DNA from: Halodesulfurarchaeum sp. HSR-GB
GTDB lineage: Archaea; Halobacteriota; Halobacteria; Halobacteriales; Halobacteriaceae
NCBI RefSeq assembly: GCF_031432215.1
Contig: NZ_JAVKGN010000001.1
Location: 248,001 to 312,000, forward strand
Direction of reading: 5' to 3'
Length of the DNA: 64,000 nt
In this document: positions 49,484 to 59,360 of the stretch, one piece after another
How the letters are laid out: every line of letters begins with the position of its first letter
How positions within the stretch are numbered: position 1 is the first letter of the stretch
Translations under genes and position numbers: made by a program
The notes under the pieces: generated by a model
The model's database searches: none
What the model saw: only the letters and a program-made list of their open reading frames with translations
Told to the model about the DNA's origin: nothing

Positions 49484-50923
49484 CTACTCGACGAGCTGTT
49501 TCTCCCGCCAGGTCCCTCGGCGATGCAGGAGGTAGGCGACGAGGGCACCGACGACGTTCGATATCGCGAAGGCGATCCAGATGCCGGTCTGGCCGATCGC
49601 CTCGGCCGCGACCCACCCCATTCCGAACCGGACGACGATCAGCATGATGATCGCGATAAGGGCCACGGTCAGGGTTTTCCCGGCCCCACGAAGCCCGCCG
49701 GAGTACGCCCGCATGATCCCGATGAATCCGAAGGTCGGAGCCACGTACCGGAGGAACTGCGCCGACACCTCGATCACCGCCGGATCGTCGGTGAACACGG
49801 CCGAAATGGGAGCGGCGGCGACCCAGGAGAGCACGCCGATGCCCGTCAAGATGGCGAACAGCCAGACGGCCGCGATTTTCGCGGCCCGGCCGGCGCGATC
49901 CGGTTTGCCGGCCCCGATGTTCTGCCCCGTCATCGTCTCCACGCCGCGGTCGACGGCCACCCCCGGGAGGATCACGATCGAGAACAACCGCGTGGCGATG
50001 CCATACCCCGCCACGACCGGCGTTGCGAACCAGCCCACGACGAACAGGAGGAGGTTCTGCGAGATGGCCCGGGAGACCCCTTCCGCGGCCGCCGGCGCGC
50101 CGATCCGGACGATCCGAACCAGGTACTGCCAGGTCGGCACGAGATCACGCAGGTGAATCGTGATACCCCAGCGATCGCCGAACAGAACTACCAGGGCGAT
50201 CGCGAGCCCCACTCCCCTGGAGAAGATCGTGGCGATGGCGGCACCCCTGATCCCGAGTTCCGGGAAGGCGACAGTCCCCACAAGCGGTGCGTTCTCGACG
50301 ATCGTGATGCCGAAGATGAGAAACGGGTCGAGCACGATGTTGAGCACCACCGTGCCGGCCATGACGAGCATCGGCGTCAGCGTGTCACCGTACCCCCGCA
50401 TGAGCGAGTTGAACACCATATACACCATCATGAAGACGAACCCGAGCGAGACGATCTCCAGATAGCCGGTGGCAAGCGGGGCGACGTCCGGGGACGCCCC
50501 CAGAATCCTGACGAATGGCTCCGCGACGAGGTAGGCGATCCCGCCGAAGAGAAGCGACGCGATCGTCGTGTACGCGATGACCTGGGAGGCGGCCCGCTCC
50601 GCCTCGCGATGCTTGGCGGCCCCGGTCTGCTGGGCGACGAGGACACTTCCGGCAACCGAGATACCCATCCCGAGCATCATAAGGAGGAAGACCGGCGGCC
50701 AGGCGAAACTCATCGCCGCCAGGGAGGCCGTGCTGTACTGCCCGAGGAAGAACGTGTCGGCCAGGTTGTAGGCCGTCTGGAAGAGGTTCGTGAACACCAG
50801 CGGAATCGAGAGAAAGAAAAGGGGTTTGCCGATCGGGCCATCGAGCAGTTCGATCTCCTCCCGGCCCCGGAAGACGTAGCTGATCCGGGTTTTGATCGCC
50901 GCGACGAATTCGTCTCGAATCAT
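49484..50923 (-). CDS. MATE-family exporter
   Basis: A 479-residue transporter with about twelve hydrophobic helices in two MatE halves (about residues 30-190 and 255-415). The start at 50923 (MIRDEFVAAIKTRISYVFRG) precedes a soluble stretch, then GPIGKPLFFLSIPLVFTNLF, a typical MATE first helix. It is probably a Na+- or H+-coupled exporter of drugs or metabolites; the substrate is unknown. The 167 bp upstream hold two adjacent palindromes (51054-51077) that may be an operator. Confidence 0.88.
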   Translation of the reverse strand: MIRDEFVAAIKTRISYVFRGREEIELLDGPIGKPLFFLSIPLVFTNLFQTAYNLADTFFLGQYSTASLAAMSFAWPPVFLLMMLGMGISVAGSVLVAQQTGAAKHREAERAASQVIAYTTIASLLFGGIAYLVAEPFVRILGASPDVAPLATGYLEIVSLGFVFMMVYMVFNSLMRGYGDTLTPMLVMAGTVVLNIVLDPFLIFGITIVENAPLVGTVAFPELGIRGAAIATIFSRGVGLAIALVVLFGDRWGITIHLRDLVPTWQYLVRIVRIGAPAAAEGVSRAISQNLLLFVVGWFATPVVAGYGIATRLFSIVILPGVAVDRGVETMTGQNIGAGKPDRAGRAAKIAAVWLFAILTGIGVLSWVAAAPISAVFTDDPAVIEVSAQFLRYVAPTFGFIGIMRAYSGGLRGAGKTLTVALIAIIMLIVVRFGMGWVAAEAIGQTGIWIAFAISNVVGALVAYLLHRRGTWREKQLVE

Positions 50924-51053
50924 GGGAGTCGAATACAGGCCGGCAGCCAACCGTCACGAGCGAGCGGCCGTCGAGGGCCTGGACGATCAGTTCGAGCGAG
51001 ACTGTGGGTGGCCACGACCCAGCCGTGTAGCAGATTCGTGGATCTTCGGGGTG

Positions 51054-51077
51054 AAAACGTTTTTGAACGATCGTTCA
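51054..51077. promoter_or_regulatory. Two adjacent palindromes upstream of the MATE gene
   Basis: AAAACGTTTT (51054-51063) is directly followed by TGAACGATCGTTCA (51064-51077), both perfect palindromes. They lie between the thrS stop and the MATE start, about 130-155 bp before the latter. The 14-bp form resembles a dimeric (TetR-type) operator; a thrS terminator role is the alternative. Confidence 0.5.
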
Positions 51078-51090
51078 GCTCGGCGACCCG

Positions 51091-53022
51091 CTACTCGGCC
51101 AGGAAGTCGGGTTCGATGCGGCGCTCGTCCCGCTCGGCCACGAGGTGATCGAGGAAGGACTCGAATTCGATGCCCTTCTCCTCGCGCTCTTCGCGATCGC
51201 GGACCGAAATCTGGCCGGCGCTCTCCTCCTCGTCACCCAGTACCAGCATGTAGGGCACCCGGTCCTCGTGGGTCCCCTGGATCTTCTTGCCGACCGTCCA
51301 GTCCCGATCCTCGACCTCGACCCGGAAGCCCGCCTCGTCCAGTCGGTCCGCGACCGAGCGGGCGTACGCCAGGTTGGTGTCGGAGACGGGGAGGATCCGG
51401 ACCTGCTCGGGCGCGAGCCAGAGCGGGAACTTGCCGTTGAAGTGCTCGATGAGCACCATGAAGAAACGCTCGTAGCTGCCGTAAAGCGCCCGGTGGATCA
51501 TGACCGGCCGATGGTCCTCGTTGTCCGCCCCGGTGTAGGTCAGGTCGAAGCGCTCGGGCATGTTGAAGTCGAGTTGCACCGTCGGGCCGTCCCAGGTCCG
51601 ACCGAGGGCGTCCTCGAAGGCGAAGTCGATCTTTGGGCCGTAGAAGGCTCCGTCGCCTTCCTCCAGGTCGTATTCCAGGCCCAGATCCGCCAGGACCTCC
51701 CGGAGCTGGCTCTCGGCGGTCTCCCAGATCTCGTCGCTGCCAACCGACTTCTCCGGCCGGGTCGCCAGGGCGACCTCCGCCTCCAGGTCGAAGGTCTCTA
51801 GGACCTCGAAGATCATGTCCACGATGGTCGAGACCTCGGCCTCGATCTGGTCGGGACGAACAAAGAGGTGGCCGTCGTCGATGGTAAACGCCCAGACCCG
51901 GGAGAGCCCCGACAACTCGCCACGCTGTTCCTTGCGGTAGACCTTCCCGTCCTCGGCGTAGCGCTCTGGCAGGTCCCGATAGCTCCAGGTCGTCTGATCG
52001 AAGATCATCGCATGGCCCGGACAGTTCATGGGCTTGAGCCCGTACTCCTCGTCGTTCACGTCGAGGAGGAACATGTCATCCACGTAGTTGTCGTAGTGTC
52101 CGGACTGCTTCCAGAGTTCGGTCCGGAAGAGATGGGGCGTCTCGACGTAGTCGTAATCCTCGTCCAGGTTCATCTCCGTGACGTAGGACTCCAGTTCCCG
52201 CAGCACCGTCTTGCCGTTCGGGTGATAGAGCGGCAACCCGGGCCCGGTCACGTCGGGGATGGAGAACAGTTCGAGTTCGGTCCCCAGGCGGCGGTGATCG
52301 CGCTCTTTGGCCTGTTCGCGTTTCTCCAGGTAGTCCTCCAGTTCGTCCTGGTCGGGGAAGGCCGTGCCGTAGACCCGCGTGAGGGTCGCCCGGTCCTCGT
52401 CCCCGCGCCAGTAGGCCGCCGAGACGTTCAGGAGTTCGACCGCCCCAACCGCGCCCGTCGAGGAGACGTGCGGGCCCTTACACAGGTCCTGCCAGTCGTC
52501 CTGTCGGTAGAAGCTGATGGGGCCCTCGCCGGCGGCCTCGTCTTCGAGGATCTCCTGTTTGTAGGGGTTGTCCTCGTAGAACTCCAGGGCCTCATTCCGA
52601 GAGAGTTCGACCCGCTCGACGTCGTAATCGGCCTCGATAATGGCCTCCATCTCGGCCTGGATCGCCCGGAGGTCGTCCTGGTCCAGTTCGACGCCGTCCA
52701 CGTCATAGTAAAAGCCCTCGTCGGTGGCCGGCCCGATGGCGAGTTTCGCCTCGGGGTGGATCCGCTGGAGGGCCTGGGCGAAGACGTGGGAGGCGGTGTG
52801 CCGGAGGACCTCCAGGTAGTCCTCACTGCCCTCGGTCACGATCTGTAGTTCGGCGTCTGCCTCGATCGGTTCCTCCTTTGCGACCAACTCCCCGTCGACC
52901 CGCCCGGCGACTGTGTCGCGCCCGAGACCGGGACCGATCTCGTATGCGACGTCCTCGACCGTGGCCCCCGACTCGACCTCGAGTTCGGAGCCGTCGGGCA
53001 GGGTAATCGTGACCGTGCTCAT
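51091..53022 (-). CDS. thrS: Threonyl-tRNA synthetase (bacterial-type domain order)
   Basis: A 643-residue class II synthetase charging tRNA-Thr. It has an N-terminal TGS domain ([20 protein letters not shown], about 1-62). The HxxxH editing domain follows: [20 protein letters not shown] (about 95-114). The catalytic core has motif 2 region [20 protein letters not shown] and zinc ligands in [10 protein letters not shown]. The anticodon-binding C-terminus contains [20 protein letters not shown]. This is the bacterial/eukaryal editing-domain type, not the common archaeal N-terminal domain. Confidence 0.95.
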   Translation of the reverse strand: MSTVTITLPDGSELEVESGATVEDVAYEIGPGLGRDTVAGRVDGELVAKEEPIEADAELQIVTEGSEDYLEVLRHTASHVFAQALQRIHPEAKLAIGPATDEGFYYDVDGVELDQDDLRAIQAEMEAIIEADYDVERVELSRNEALEFYEDNPYKQEILEDEAAGEGPISFYRQDDWQDLCKGPHVSSTGAVGAVELLNVSAAYWRGDEDRATLTRVYGTAFPDQDELEDYLEKREQAKERDHRRLGTELELFSIPDVTGPGLPLYHPNGKTVLRELESYVTEMNLDEDYDYVETPHLFRTELWKQSGHYDNYVDDMFLLDVNDEEYGLKPMNCPGHAMIFDQTTWSYRDLPERYAEDGKVYRKEQRGELSGLSRVWAFTIDDGHLFVRPDQIEAEVSTIVDMIFEVLETFDLEAEVALATRPEKSVGSDEIWETAESQLREVLADLGLEYDLEEGDGAFYGPKIDFAFEDALGRTWDGPTVQLDFNMPERFDLTYTGADNEDHRPVMIHRALYGSYERFFMVLIEHFNGKFPLWLAPEQVRILPVSDTNLAYARSVADRLDEAGFRVEVEDRDWTVGKKIQGTHEDRVPYMLVLGDEEESAGQISVRDREEREEKGIEFESFLDHLVAERDERRIEPDFLAE

Positions 53023-53069
53023 GGGGCGTGGTAGGACGTGTGGCCCCCATAAGTGTATTGAGACCCTGC

Positions 53070-53954
53070 TTACAGCAGATACAATTTCGTCCGCCAGAAC
53101 CGATCGACGGCGTCCGCGAGGGCCTCGCGGGGGGCGCCCGTGGCGTCGACGGGCCGAGTGACCGTCGCTTCGGACTCGAACTCGGACAGCAGGGTGGACT
53201 CCCCGACGACGTAAAGCGGTTCTGTGGCCGCGGAGAGCGCCTCGTGGGCTTTTTCGAGGTGGGATTCGATCTGCTGGTCGCGCCGACGCTCGAACCGCGC
53301 CTGGGAGAACCCGCCTTTCGAGTGGTCGCCCTTGACGTCGCTTCGAAAGCCCTCGTACGCGACCTGCTCGCGGTCCTCGTAGGTGCCCATCGCGAAGAGG
53401 TCCGCGCGCACGAGGGCGAGAGTATAACGGCCCCCGGGCTGGAACCAGTCCCGGTCGACGTGAAAGGACGTGTCGAATTCGACGAAGTGGGCCGGCGGAA
53501 CGGGTGGCCGAAGCGCGACGCTCAGCAGGGTCTCGTCGTCGGCGTACACGAGTGCGGGCGCGGCCCGACCCACGAGCGGGGCCCGATCCCCGAGCACGTC
53601 CCGAACGGGTTCCGGTGGGGACCCCTCGACCATCGCGGTCATGGCCCCATCCGGGGGGGCACGGAACGATTCGAGGCGGGACAGGACTGTCTCCAGTCGG
53701 TCGCCACGGAGGGCCGACTCGCCCCGGAACTGGACGGTTCGCTCCCCGCCCTCGGCCCGTTCCACGCGGTCTTCGAGTTCGGTGATGCGGTCTTCCAGCC
53801 GGTTCACCCGCGCTTCGGCCTCCTGACGGGCCCGTTCGGCCGCTCGCCGGTTCTCGTCGGCAGATTCGAGTTGCGCTTCGAGCGAGGACCGCTCCGCCTC
53901 CAGGGTCTCGATGCGCTCTTTGAGCGCCGCACGTCCCAGTAGCCGGTCGAGCAT
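53070..53954 (-). CDS. Vms1/VLRF1-like release factor
   Basis: A 294-residue protein. The N-terminal ~70 residues form a coiled coil ([40 protein letters not shown]). An eRF1-domain-2-like module follows, with [15 protein letters not shown] (about 211-225), the signature loop with a catalytic-type Gln of Vms1/ANKZF1 and VLRF1 peptidyl-tRNA hydrolases that free stalled nascent chains. The assignment rests on this motif and fold pattern. It starts [20 protein letters not shown] and lies upstream of thrS in the same direction, with a 47-bp gap. Confidence 0.75.
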   Translation of the reverse strand: MLDRLLGRAALKERIETLEAERSSLEAQLESADENRRAAERARQEAEARVNRLEDRITELEDRVERAEGGERTVQFRGESALRGDRLETVLSRLESFRAPPDGAMTAMVEGSPPEPVRDVLGDRAPLVGRAAPALVYADDETLLSVALRPPVPPAHFVEFDTSFHVDRDWFQPGGRYTLALVRADLFAMGTYEDREQVAYEGFRSDVKGDHSKGGFSQARFERRRDQQIESHLEKAHEALSAATEPLYVVGESTLLSEFESEATVTRPVDATGAPREALADAVDRFWRTKLYLL

Positions 53955-53994
53955 GGCAAAAGGACGGCCCCGCGGCGATGTAAAACCCCCGAGG

Positions 53995-55431
53995 TCAGAC
54001 CAGGGCGTTCGTGCGAACGAAGTAGTAGAGGATCACCAGCGCGGCCAGCGCCCACTGGCCAAGTCGCACGTCACTCACTTCGCCCTGTGCGCCCTTGACG
54101 ATCGGATAGGACACGAGTCCGGCGGCGATACCCGTCGCGATCGAACTCGTCAGGGGCATCAGCGCGATGGTGAGCGTGGCAGGAATGGCGTGGGCCGGAT
54201 CCTCCCACTTGATTTCGGTGACGTTCCGGACCATGAAGACCGCGACGATGACCAGCGCGACGTACGGCGCAAAGGAGGGGATCGCACCCACGAGGGGCAC
54301 GAAGATCAGTGCGACCAGGAAGAGCGCCGCGATCACCAGCGCGGTGAGCCCGGTTCGACCGCCCTCCTCGATCCCGGTCGAGGACTCGACGAAGGTCGTG
54401 ACCGTCGAGGTCCCCAGGATCGAACCGATGGTCGTCCCGACGGCGTCGGCCATCAGCGGCTTGTTCATCTCGGGGAAGTCACCGTCCTCGTCGAGGTAGC
54501 CGGCCTCCTGGCCGAGTCCGGTCAGCGTCCCCGCGGTGTCGAAGAAGTCCACGAAGAAGAACGTGAACACGACGAACGCGAAGGTCACGGCCTCCACGCC
54601 CTGGATCCCGTCGAGGAACGCGCCCACGAGCGGCGTGATGTCGTAGGCCGACGCGCCGTAGGTGATCTGATCGATGCCGGGGGCCAGCGTCACGTCGGAT
54701 GCCAGGATCTGGCCCTCCTTCGGCAGCGTGCCGGAGAAGGGTTCGAACCCGAGCGCGCCGGCGATATAGCCCATAACCGCCGTCGTCAGGATGCCCAGAA
54801 CGATCGCGCCCCGAATGCCCTTGACATAAAGGAAGAAGGTAAGCAGGATACCGATGACGGCGACGATCGCGACCGGGTCCTGTGCCAGGACGGGACTCAG
54901 GGTCATCATGTCGTCCGGATCGACCGCGGTGATCCGCATGAACTGGAGTCCGATCGACGCCAGGAACAGCCCGATCCCGGCCCCGACTCCCAGCTTGACC
55001 GGTTCCGGGAAGAGGTTGATCACGTACTCGCGGGCGCCCACGAGTGTGAGTGCCACGAAGACGATCCCCTCCACGAACACCGCCGCGAGGGCGGTCTGCC
55101 AGGTGATGTTCAGCGTCGGGGAGAGGACGACCGTGACGAAGAAGGCGTTCAATCCCATGCCCGGGGCGAGACCGAACGGGAGGTCAGCGTAGAAGGCCAT
55201 CACGAGCATCCCGGCCACCGAGGCCAGGATCGTGACGACCGCCAGCATCTGGAACACCCGTACGTCCGAGACGCCCTCGGGGGAGATGACGATGCTCAGA
55301 AGCGCCGGGTTGACGACGATGATGTAACTCATCGTCAAAAACGTGGTCAGCCCGGCGATCGACTCGGTGCGGAGATCCGACCCCCGCCCATCGAGATCGA
55401 AGTATCGGGACACGGTATCTGTGAGGCCCAT
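53995..55431 (-). CDS. NCS2/AzgA-family purine permease
   Basis: A 478-residue nucleobase permease of the AzgA-like branch of NCS2 (adenine, guanine or hypoxanthine:H+ symport). RTESIAGLTTFLTMSYIIVV and NPALLSIVISPEG at the N-terminus, GLAPGMGLNAFFVTVV (about residues 85-100) and FFFVDFFDTAGTLTGLGQEA (about 286-305) are family signatures. About 12-14 helices are visible. I start it at 55431 (MGLTDTVSRYFDLDGRGSDL), though a GTG two codons upstream is possible. The upstream neighbour is a PRT-domain regulator, consistent with purine-linked control. Confidence 0.88.
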   Translation of the reverse strand: MGLTDTVSRYFDLDGRGSDLRTESIAGLTTFLTMSYIIVVNPALLSIVISPEGVSDVRVFQMLAVVTILASVAGMLVMAFYADLPFGLAPGMGLNAFFVTVVLSPTLNITWQTALAAVFVEGIVFVALTLVGAREYVINLFPEPVKLGVGAGIGLFLASIGLQFMRITAVDPDDMMTLSPVLAQDPVAIVAVIGILLTFFLYVKGIRGAIVLGILTTAVMGYIAGALGFEPFSGTLPKEGQILASDVTLAPGIDQITYGASAYDITPLVGAFLDGIQGVEAVTFAFVVFTFFFVDFFDTAGTLTGLGQEAGYLDEDGDFPEMNKPLMADAVGTTIGSILGTSTVTTFVESSTGIEEGGRTGLTALVIAALFLVALIFVPLVGAIPSFAPYVALVIVAVFMVRNVTEIKWEDPAHAIPATLTIALMPLTSSIATGIAAGLVSYPIVKGAQGEVSDVRLGQWALAALVILYYFVRTNALV

Positions 55432-55509
55432 ATCCACGTTCGAGCATGAATTTTGGCCTCACTTAACGATTGTTATGCACGAACGTCGAACTCGCCGGCA
55501 GCCCGAGAC

Positions 55510-56223
55510 TCAGGAGAGTTCGACGAGCGTCCCGACCGGCGCGTCCGTATGCGCACGGGCACGGTCGATGCCGTCCTCGCCGACCGCGATGAGCGTGAAG
55601 ACGCCAGCGACGTGGGCGCCGGCAGTTTCGACGACTTCCAGCAACAGCTCCTGGGTCTCGCCCGACCGGATGAGGTCGTCCACGACCAGCACCGCATCAC
55701 CCGGTGAGATGGCCGCGGCCGGCAGGTAGTAGGTGATCTCGATGCCCGACTCCAGGCGCTTGCGGGCCTCGATGAACTCCTCGACGGCAGTCTCCTTCGA
55801 TTTCTTGGCGTACGCACAGCGGGCCCCGTAGTGACTCGCCAGCGAGGCCGCGAGGGTGATGCCGTCGGTGGCCGCGGTGAGGACCACATCGGGAGTCTCG
55901 AAGCCGAAGGCCTCGGCGGCCACCGGGCCCACGAGATCCAGGAGTGGCTGGTCGAAGACGATCCCGGAGTTGTCGACGTAGCCGTCGGCGTCACGTTCGA
56001 CCCGGTCGGCGATCTCGGCCTCGATCGCGTCCCGACCGAACTCGGCGACGATCTGACGGGCCCGCGAGGCCCCCGGGAGGACGTGTCCGTTGACATAGCG
56101 ATTGAGATCGCCCGCCGGGAGCCCGGTCTCCGCGGCGAGTTCGTCGTAGGTCCGGGTCTCCTTGAGCGAGCGCAGCACGTCCAGGGCCCGGAGCTGGAGT
56201 GTGGCCTTCTCGGCTCGGTTCAT
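55510..56223 (-). CDS. HTH-phosphoribosyltransferase-domain regulator (HGPRTase-like)
   Basis: A 237-residue protein with an N-terminal DNA-binding-like helical domain (MNRAEKATLQLRALDVLRSL, then YDELAAETGLPAGDLNRYVN, about 1-60) and a type-I PRT domain with PRPP loop VLVVDDLIRSGET (178-190). Haloarchaeal relatives are variously named HGPRTase-like or PyrE-like regulators; the domain layout resembles Bacillus PurR. It likely senses PRPP. It lies between pyrE and the AzgA permease, all on the minus strand, which suggests control of nucleobase uptake or salvage. Enzyme activity cannot be excluded. ATGs at 56229 and 56223 both fit. Confidence 0.82.
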   Translation of the reverse strand: MNRAEKATLQLRALDVLRSLKETRTYDELAAETGLPAGDLNRYVNGHVLPGASRARQIVAEFGRDAIEAEIADRVERDADGYVDNSGIVFDQPLLDLVGPVAAEAFGFETPDVVLTAATDGITLAASLASHYGARCAYAKKSKETAVEEFIEARKRLESGIEITYYLPAAAISPGDAVLVVDDLIRSGETQELLLEVVETAGAHVAGVFTLIAVGEDGIDRARAHTDAPVGTLVELS

Positions 56224-56270
56224 GCGCATCTATTCACGGTTCCACAAGTATGAACATCTCGGGTCCGTGT

Positions 56271-56789
56271 TCAGTCCCGATCGGCCAGGAGGTCACTCGC
56301 CGTGACGAGTGATTCGAGGCTCACGTCGTGCTCGGCGAGCAGTTCAGCCGCCCCTTCCTCGCGGTCGACGACCACGAGCACGCGGTCGACCGTCGCCCCG
56401 GCCTCGCGGAGCGCCTCGACGGCCGACAGGGCGCTCTTCCCGGTGGTCGCGACGTCCTCCAGAACCACGACGGGTTCCTCGGGGAGCGTGCCCTCGATCC
56501 GGTTGCCGGTGCCATATTCCTTTGTCTGTTTGCGCACGATCACGTATGGATTGCCGGTCGCGATGCCAGTCGCAGTCACGAGCGGAACCGCGCCCAGGGC
56601 CACGCCGGCCAGTGGGGAATCGCCAACGCGCTCGGCGAAGGCCGTCGCGACAGTCTCCAGGGCCTGTGGGTCGGTCTCGAAGCGATATTTGTCGACGTAG
56701 TACTCGCTCGTCCCACCGTGTGAGAGCTCGAATTCGCCGTATCGAACCGCCTCGGCCGCCTTCAGTGCCGCTACGATCTCGGCTTTCAT
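56271..56789 (-). CDS. pyrE: Orotate phosphoribosyltransferase
   Basis: A 172-residue enzyme making OMP from orotate and PRPP, the step before PyrF. The start at 56789 ([20 protein letters not shown]) is chosen over a very long frame that runs through car[20 protein letters not shown] holds the substrate-binding Lys, and [13 protein letters not shown] (107-119) is the PRPP loop. [15 protein letters not shown] is the catalytic loop region. It is followed 47 nt later by the HTH-PRT regulator. Confidence 0.92.
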   Translation of the reverse strand: MKAEIVAALKAAEAVRYGEFELSHGGTSEYYVDKYRFETDPQALETVATAFAERVGDSPLAGVALGAVPLVTATGIATGNPYVIVRKQTKEYGTGNRIEGTLPEEPVVVLEDVATTGKSALSAVEALREAGATVDRVLVVVDREEGAAELLAEHDVSLESLVTASDLLADRD

Positions 56790-56833
56790 ACCCGGGACTG
56801 GGTGGGGGGTGGAAAAAAGGGTCCCTATCTGGA

Positions 56834-57379
56834 TCACCAGGGTTCGTCTTTCAGCCCGAGCCAGTAGGCGATCGCGTTCGTCGAGACGTGCAGGGCCGGC
56901 GTGAGCACGAGCACGGTGACCAGCACCGGGAGCGTGAAGACGACCCCGAACCAGGCCGGGTCGGCAAGCCCAGCCAGGAGAAGTGCTCCGAGCACGAAGT
57001 CTAGCTGATCCAGCCCCGGAAACGGTCGCCCCCGTTTGCGCCCGGTCCGTCGTTTCAGAAAGGAGGCGGCGATGTCGCCCAGCATCGCCCCGGTCGGCAG
57101 CGCGAACAGCGCGCCCAGCGAAAACGCCGGGAGCGAGATTCCGAGCAGGGCACTCGCCGGAGCCCGGAGCCATCCCAGAATGAGGCCAACGGCGACCCCG
57201 GCCCCGATTCCCACGACCGTCCCGCGCCAGGTCTTGCCGTCGCCGAGCAGTCGGTCCCCGCGCCACAGACGGCAGCCGTCGATCGGCGGGCCCCCACCGC
57301 CGAGTACCGCTGCGTTGTTCGGCACGTAGGCGGGCAACATCGCCCAGACCGCCGTCGCGACGACCGCTACCAGATCCAT
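56834..57379 (-). CDS. carS: CDP-archaeol synthase
   Basis: A 181-residue membrane cytidylyltransferase (CarS) that makes CDP-2,3-bis-O-geranylgeranylglycerol, the activated precursor of archaeal phospholipids. The start at 57379 ([20 protein letters not shown]) leads into helices. [20 protein letters not shown] (about 46-65) and the motif [20 protein letters not shown] (about 116-135, with LDQLDF) are family signatures. It lies 44 nt upstream of pyrE in the same direction and is divergent from the DUF502 gene. Confidence 0.9.
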   Translation of the reverse strand: MDLVAVVATAVWAMLPAYVPNNAAVLGGGGPPIDGCRLWRGDRLLGDGKTWRGTVVGIGAGVAVGLILGWLRAPASALLGISLPAFSLGALFALPTGAMLGDIAASFLKRRTGRKRGRPFPGLDQLDFVLGALLLAGLADPAWFGVVFTLPVLVTVLVLTPALHVSTNAIAYWLGLKDEPW

Positions 57380-57467
57380 GGGGGAGCCTGGGCGCGGCGC
57401 GAATAAAAACCCGCCCGATAGGCGGCAAACCCCAGTCCTGATAGGGTCGCCACACCACAGCAGAGGT

Positions 57468-58079
57468 ATGGCGACCTGGAAACGGGACTTCGCGAGCGGC
57501 CTCGTGGTCCTCTTGCCGATTCTCGTCACGCTGTACGTGGTTTACTGGGTACTCGCCCAGCTGGGGCGGGTGGCCGTGCTCTCCGACGTCCTGGGCAATC
57601 CCTTCATGAGCGCGCTGCTCACGCTGGTGGTCTTCGTGCTCTTTGTGTTCGCGGTCGGCTATCTGATGCGGACCGCGCTGGGCTCGATCCTCGAGGAGTA
57701 CATCGACCAAGTGTTCAACCGGCTCCCGGGCCTGCGGGTGGTCTACAACGCCTCGAAGATGGCCGTCGAGACGGCGCTTACGGGGACCGAGGACCTCCAG
57801 GCCCCGGTCCGACTCGAAGTCTGGGAGGGCATGCGGATGACCGCGTTCAAGACGGGCAAACATACCAACGACGGCCGGGACATCCTCTTTCTCCCGACCG
57901 CCCCGAACATCACCACCGGTTACGTGATCGAGGTCGAACCCGACCGCTACGAGGCGGTCGACGAAAGTGTCGAAGAAGCGCTGACCCGGGTGCTCTCTGC
58001 TGGCTTCGGTGAGAACGAGTCGGGCGATCTCGCGGCGTCACTGTTGGACGCCGGGGACGACAAAGACGAAGACGCCTAG
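57468..58079 (+). CDS. DUF502 family membrane protein
   Basis: A 203-residue protein. Two hydrophobic helices ([20 protein letters not shown] and [20 protein letters not shown]) precede a soluble beta-rich domain. [20 protein letters not shown] and [20 protein letters not shown] are classic DUF502 motifs. The tail is acidic ([12 protein letters not shown]). The start at 57468 ([20 protein letters not shown]) fits the family. Function unknown in archaea. It is convergent with ilvE, overlapping by 4 nt. Confidence 0.88.
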   Translation: MATWKRDFASGLVVLLPILVTLYVVYWVLAQLGRVAVLSDVLGNPFMSALLTLVVFVLFVFAVGYLMRTALGSILEEYIDQVFNRLPGLRVVYNASKMAVETALTGTEDLQAPVRLEVWEGMRMTAFKTGKHTNDGRDILFLPTAPNITTGYVIEVEPDRYEAVDESVEEALTRVLSAGFGENESGDLAASLLDAGDDKDEDA

Positions 58080-59008
58080 TTGACGAACGTGAACCACTCC
58101 TCGTGTTCGGCCGCCTGCTCGGTCAGGTCGAAGTAGGCCTGCTGGAGTTCTTCGGTGATCGGCCCCCGCGAGCCCGAACCGATCTCGACGTTGTCCACCT
58201 TGCGGATGGGCGTGACTTCAGCCGCCGAACCGGTGAAGAACAGTTCGTCGGCCGTATACAGTTCGCCGCGGCTGATCGAGGCCTCGTCGTGGACCGTATA
58301 GCCACGCTCCTCGGCCAGCGTGATGACCGTATCCCGGGTAATCCCTTCGAGGATGCTCTCGGAGAGCCCGGGGGTAAAGATCTCGCCGTCCCGGACGAGG
58401 AAGATGTTCTCGCCCGGTCCCTCGGCCACGTCACCCTCCTTGTTCAGGAGGATCGCCTCGGTCGCGCCCTGCTTGCGGGCCTCCTCGCCGGCGAGCATGC
58501 TGTTGACGTAGAGCCCGGTGGTCTTGACGTTGGTCGGAACCTGACTGGAGGCGTGCTTGCGCCAGGAGGAGACGGTGACTTCGACGCCCTCCTGCAGGGC
58601 CTCCTCGCCCAGGTAGGTCCCCCAGGGCCAGGTGGCGATCATCGTCTCGGTGGGACACTCCGCTGGGCTCACGCCCAGGCTGTGATAGCCGTAGTACACG
58701 AGCGGCCGGATGTACGCGGAGTCCAGTTCGTTCCGCCGGAGGAGTTCAAGGGTCGCCTCGGTGAGTTCCTCCCGGGAGAACGGGATGTCCAGTTCGTAGG
58801 GTTTGGCCGAATCGTAGAGCCGATCGAGGTGGGCATCCCAGCGGAAGATCGCGGTGCCCTGTTCGGTGTCGTAGGCTCGCGCGCCCTCGAAGATCCCGGT
58901 TCCGTAGTGCAACGCGTGGCTCAAGACGTGGACGGTGGCGTCCTCCCAGTCGACGTACTCCCCGTCCATCCAGATCGTCTCGACGTCCATCTCGTCGAAT
59001 CCAGGCAT
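58076..59008 (-). CDS. ilvE: Branched-chain amino acid aminotransferase
   Basis: A 310-residue class-IV PLP aminotransferase for Leu, Ile and Val. Conserved stretches: HVLSHALHYGTGIFEGARAY (about 27-46), AYIRPLVYYGYHSLGVSP (about 96-113), KTTGLYVNSMLAGEEARKQG with the PLP Lys region, and EGPGENIFLVRDGEIFTPGL. The PVPTNVKTTG-like segment QVPTNVKTTG supports IlvE over PabC. I start at 59008 (MPGFDEMDVETIWMDGEYVD); the second Met at residue 7 is an alternative. Confidence 0.93.
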   Translation of the reverse strand: MPGFDEMDVETIWMDGEYVDWEDATVHVLSHALHYGTGIFEGARAYDTEQGTAIFRWDAHLDRLYDSAKPYELDIPFSREELTEATLELLRRNELDSAYIRPLVYYGYHSLGVSPAECPTETMIATWPWGTYLGEEALQEGVEVTVSSWRKHASSQVPTNVKTTGLYVNSMLAGEEARKQGATEAILLNKEGDVAEGPGENIFLVRDGEIFTPGLSESILEGITRDTVITLAEERGYTVHDEASISRGELYTADELFFTGSAAEVTPIRKVDNVEIGSGSRGPITEELQQAYFDLTEQAAEHEEWFTFVN

Positions 59009-59059
59009 ACAAACCGGTATCGTGGCAACCACCTTAAAACCGTCACCAAGCGCGGGCCC

Positions 59060-59260
59060 CTACACTCGATCGCCCTTCCGACCGATCATCACGAGCAGGC
59101 CGGCCACGGGCAGGTACAGCGTGAGGGCGATGCCAGCGACCCAGTCCCCGCTCAGAAAGGCCCAGGCGGAGATGGCGAGTGTGAGCAGGAGGAGGAGCCC
59201 GCCGATCGTCAGTAGACTGGACCCCGAAATCGTCGGCTTCTCGGTGACGGAGGCTGTCAT
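59060..59260 (-). CDS. Small two-helix membrane protein
   Basis: A 66-residue protein with two hydrophobic helices (LLTIGGLLLLLTLAISAWAF and VAGIALTLYLPVAGLLVMIG) and a basic end, RKGDRV. It starts MTASVTEKPTISGSS at 59260. It lies between ilvE and the divergent nikR. No family is recognised. Confidence 0.55.
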   Translation of the reverse strand: MTASVTEKPTISGSSLLTIGGLLLLLTLAISAWAFLSGDWVAGIALTLYLPVAGLLVMIGRKGDRV

Positions 59261-59330
59261 TACGCGATAGATCGCAGGCCAACCAATTAAACCATCGGGC
59301 CCCGGCGACGCTCGGGGGCGGATGTGCAAG

Positions 59331-59360
59331 GTTATTAAGATTCCGCCCCAGAGTTATTAT
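59331..59360 (+). promoter_or_regulatory. Promoter of nikR
   Basis: GTTATTAAGA (59332-59341) is a TATA-like box about 25-28 bp before the ATG at 59361, predicting a leaderless mRNA. A second AT-rich run, GTTATTAT, directly precedes the ATG and might be part of a regulator site. Confidence 0.45.

Noticed and set aside
56790-57863. N-terminal extension of the pyrE frame across carS
   Set aside because: It overlaps carS, and the added residues are unlike orotate phosphoribosyltransferase; the ATG at 56789 is the family start.
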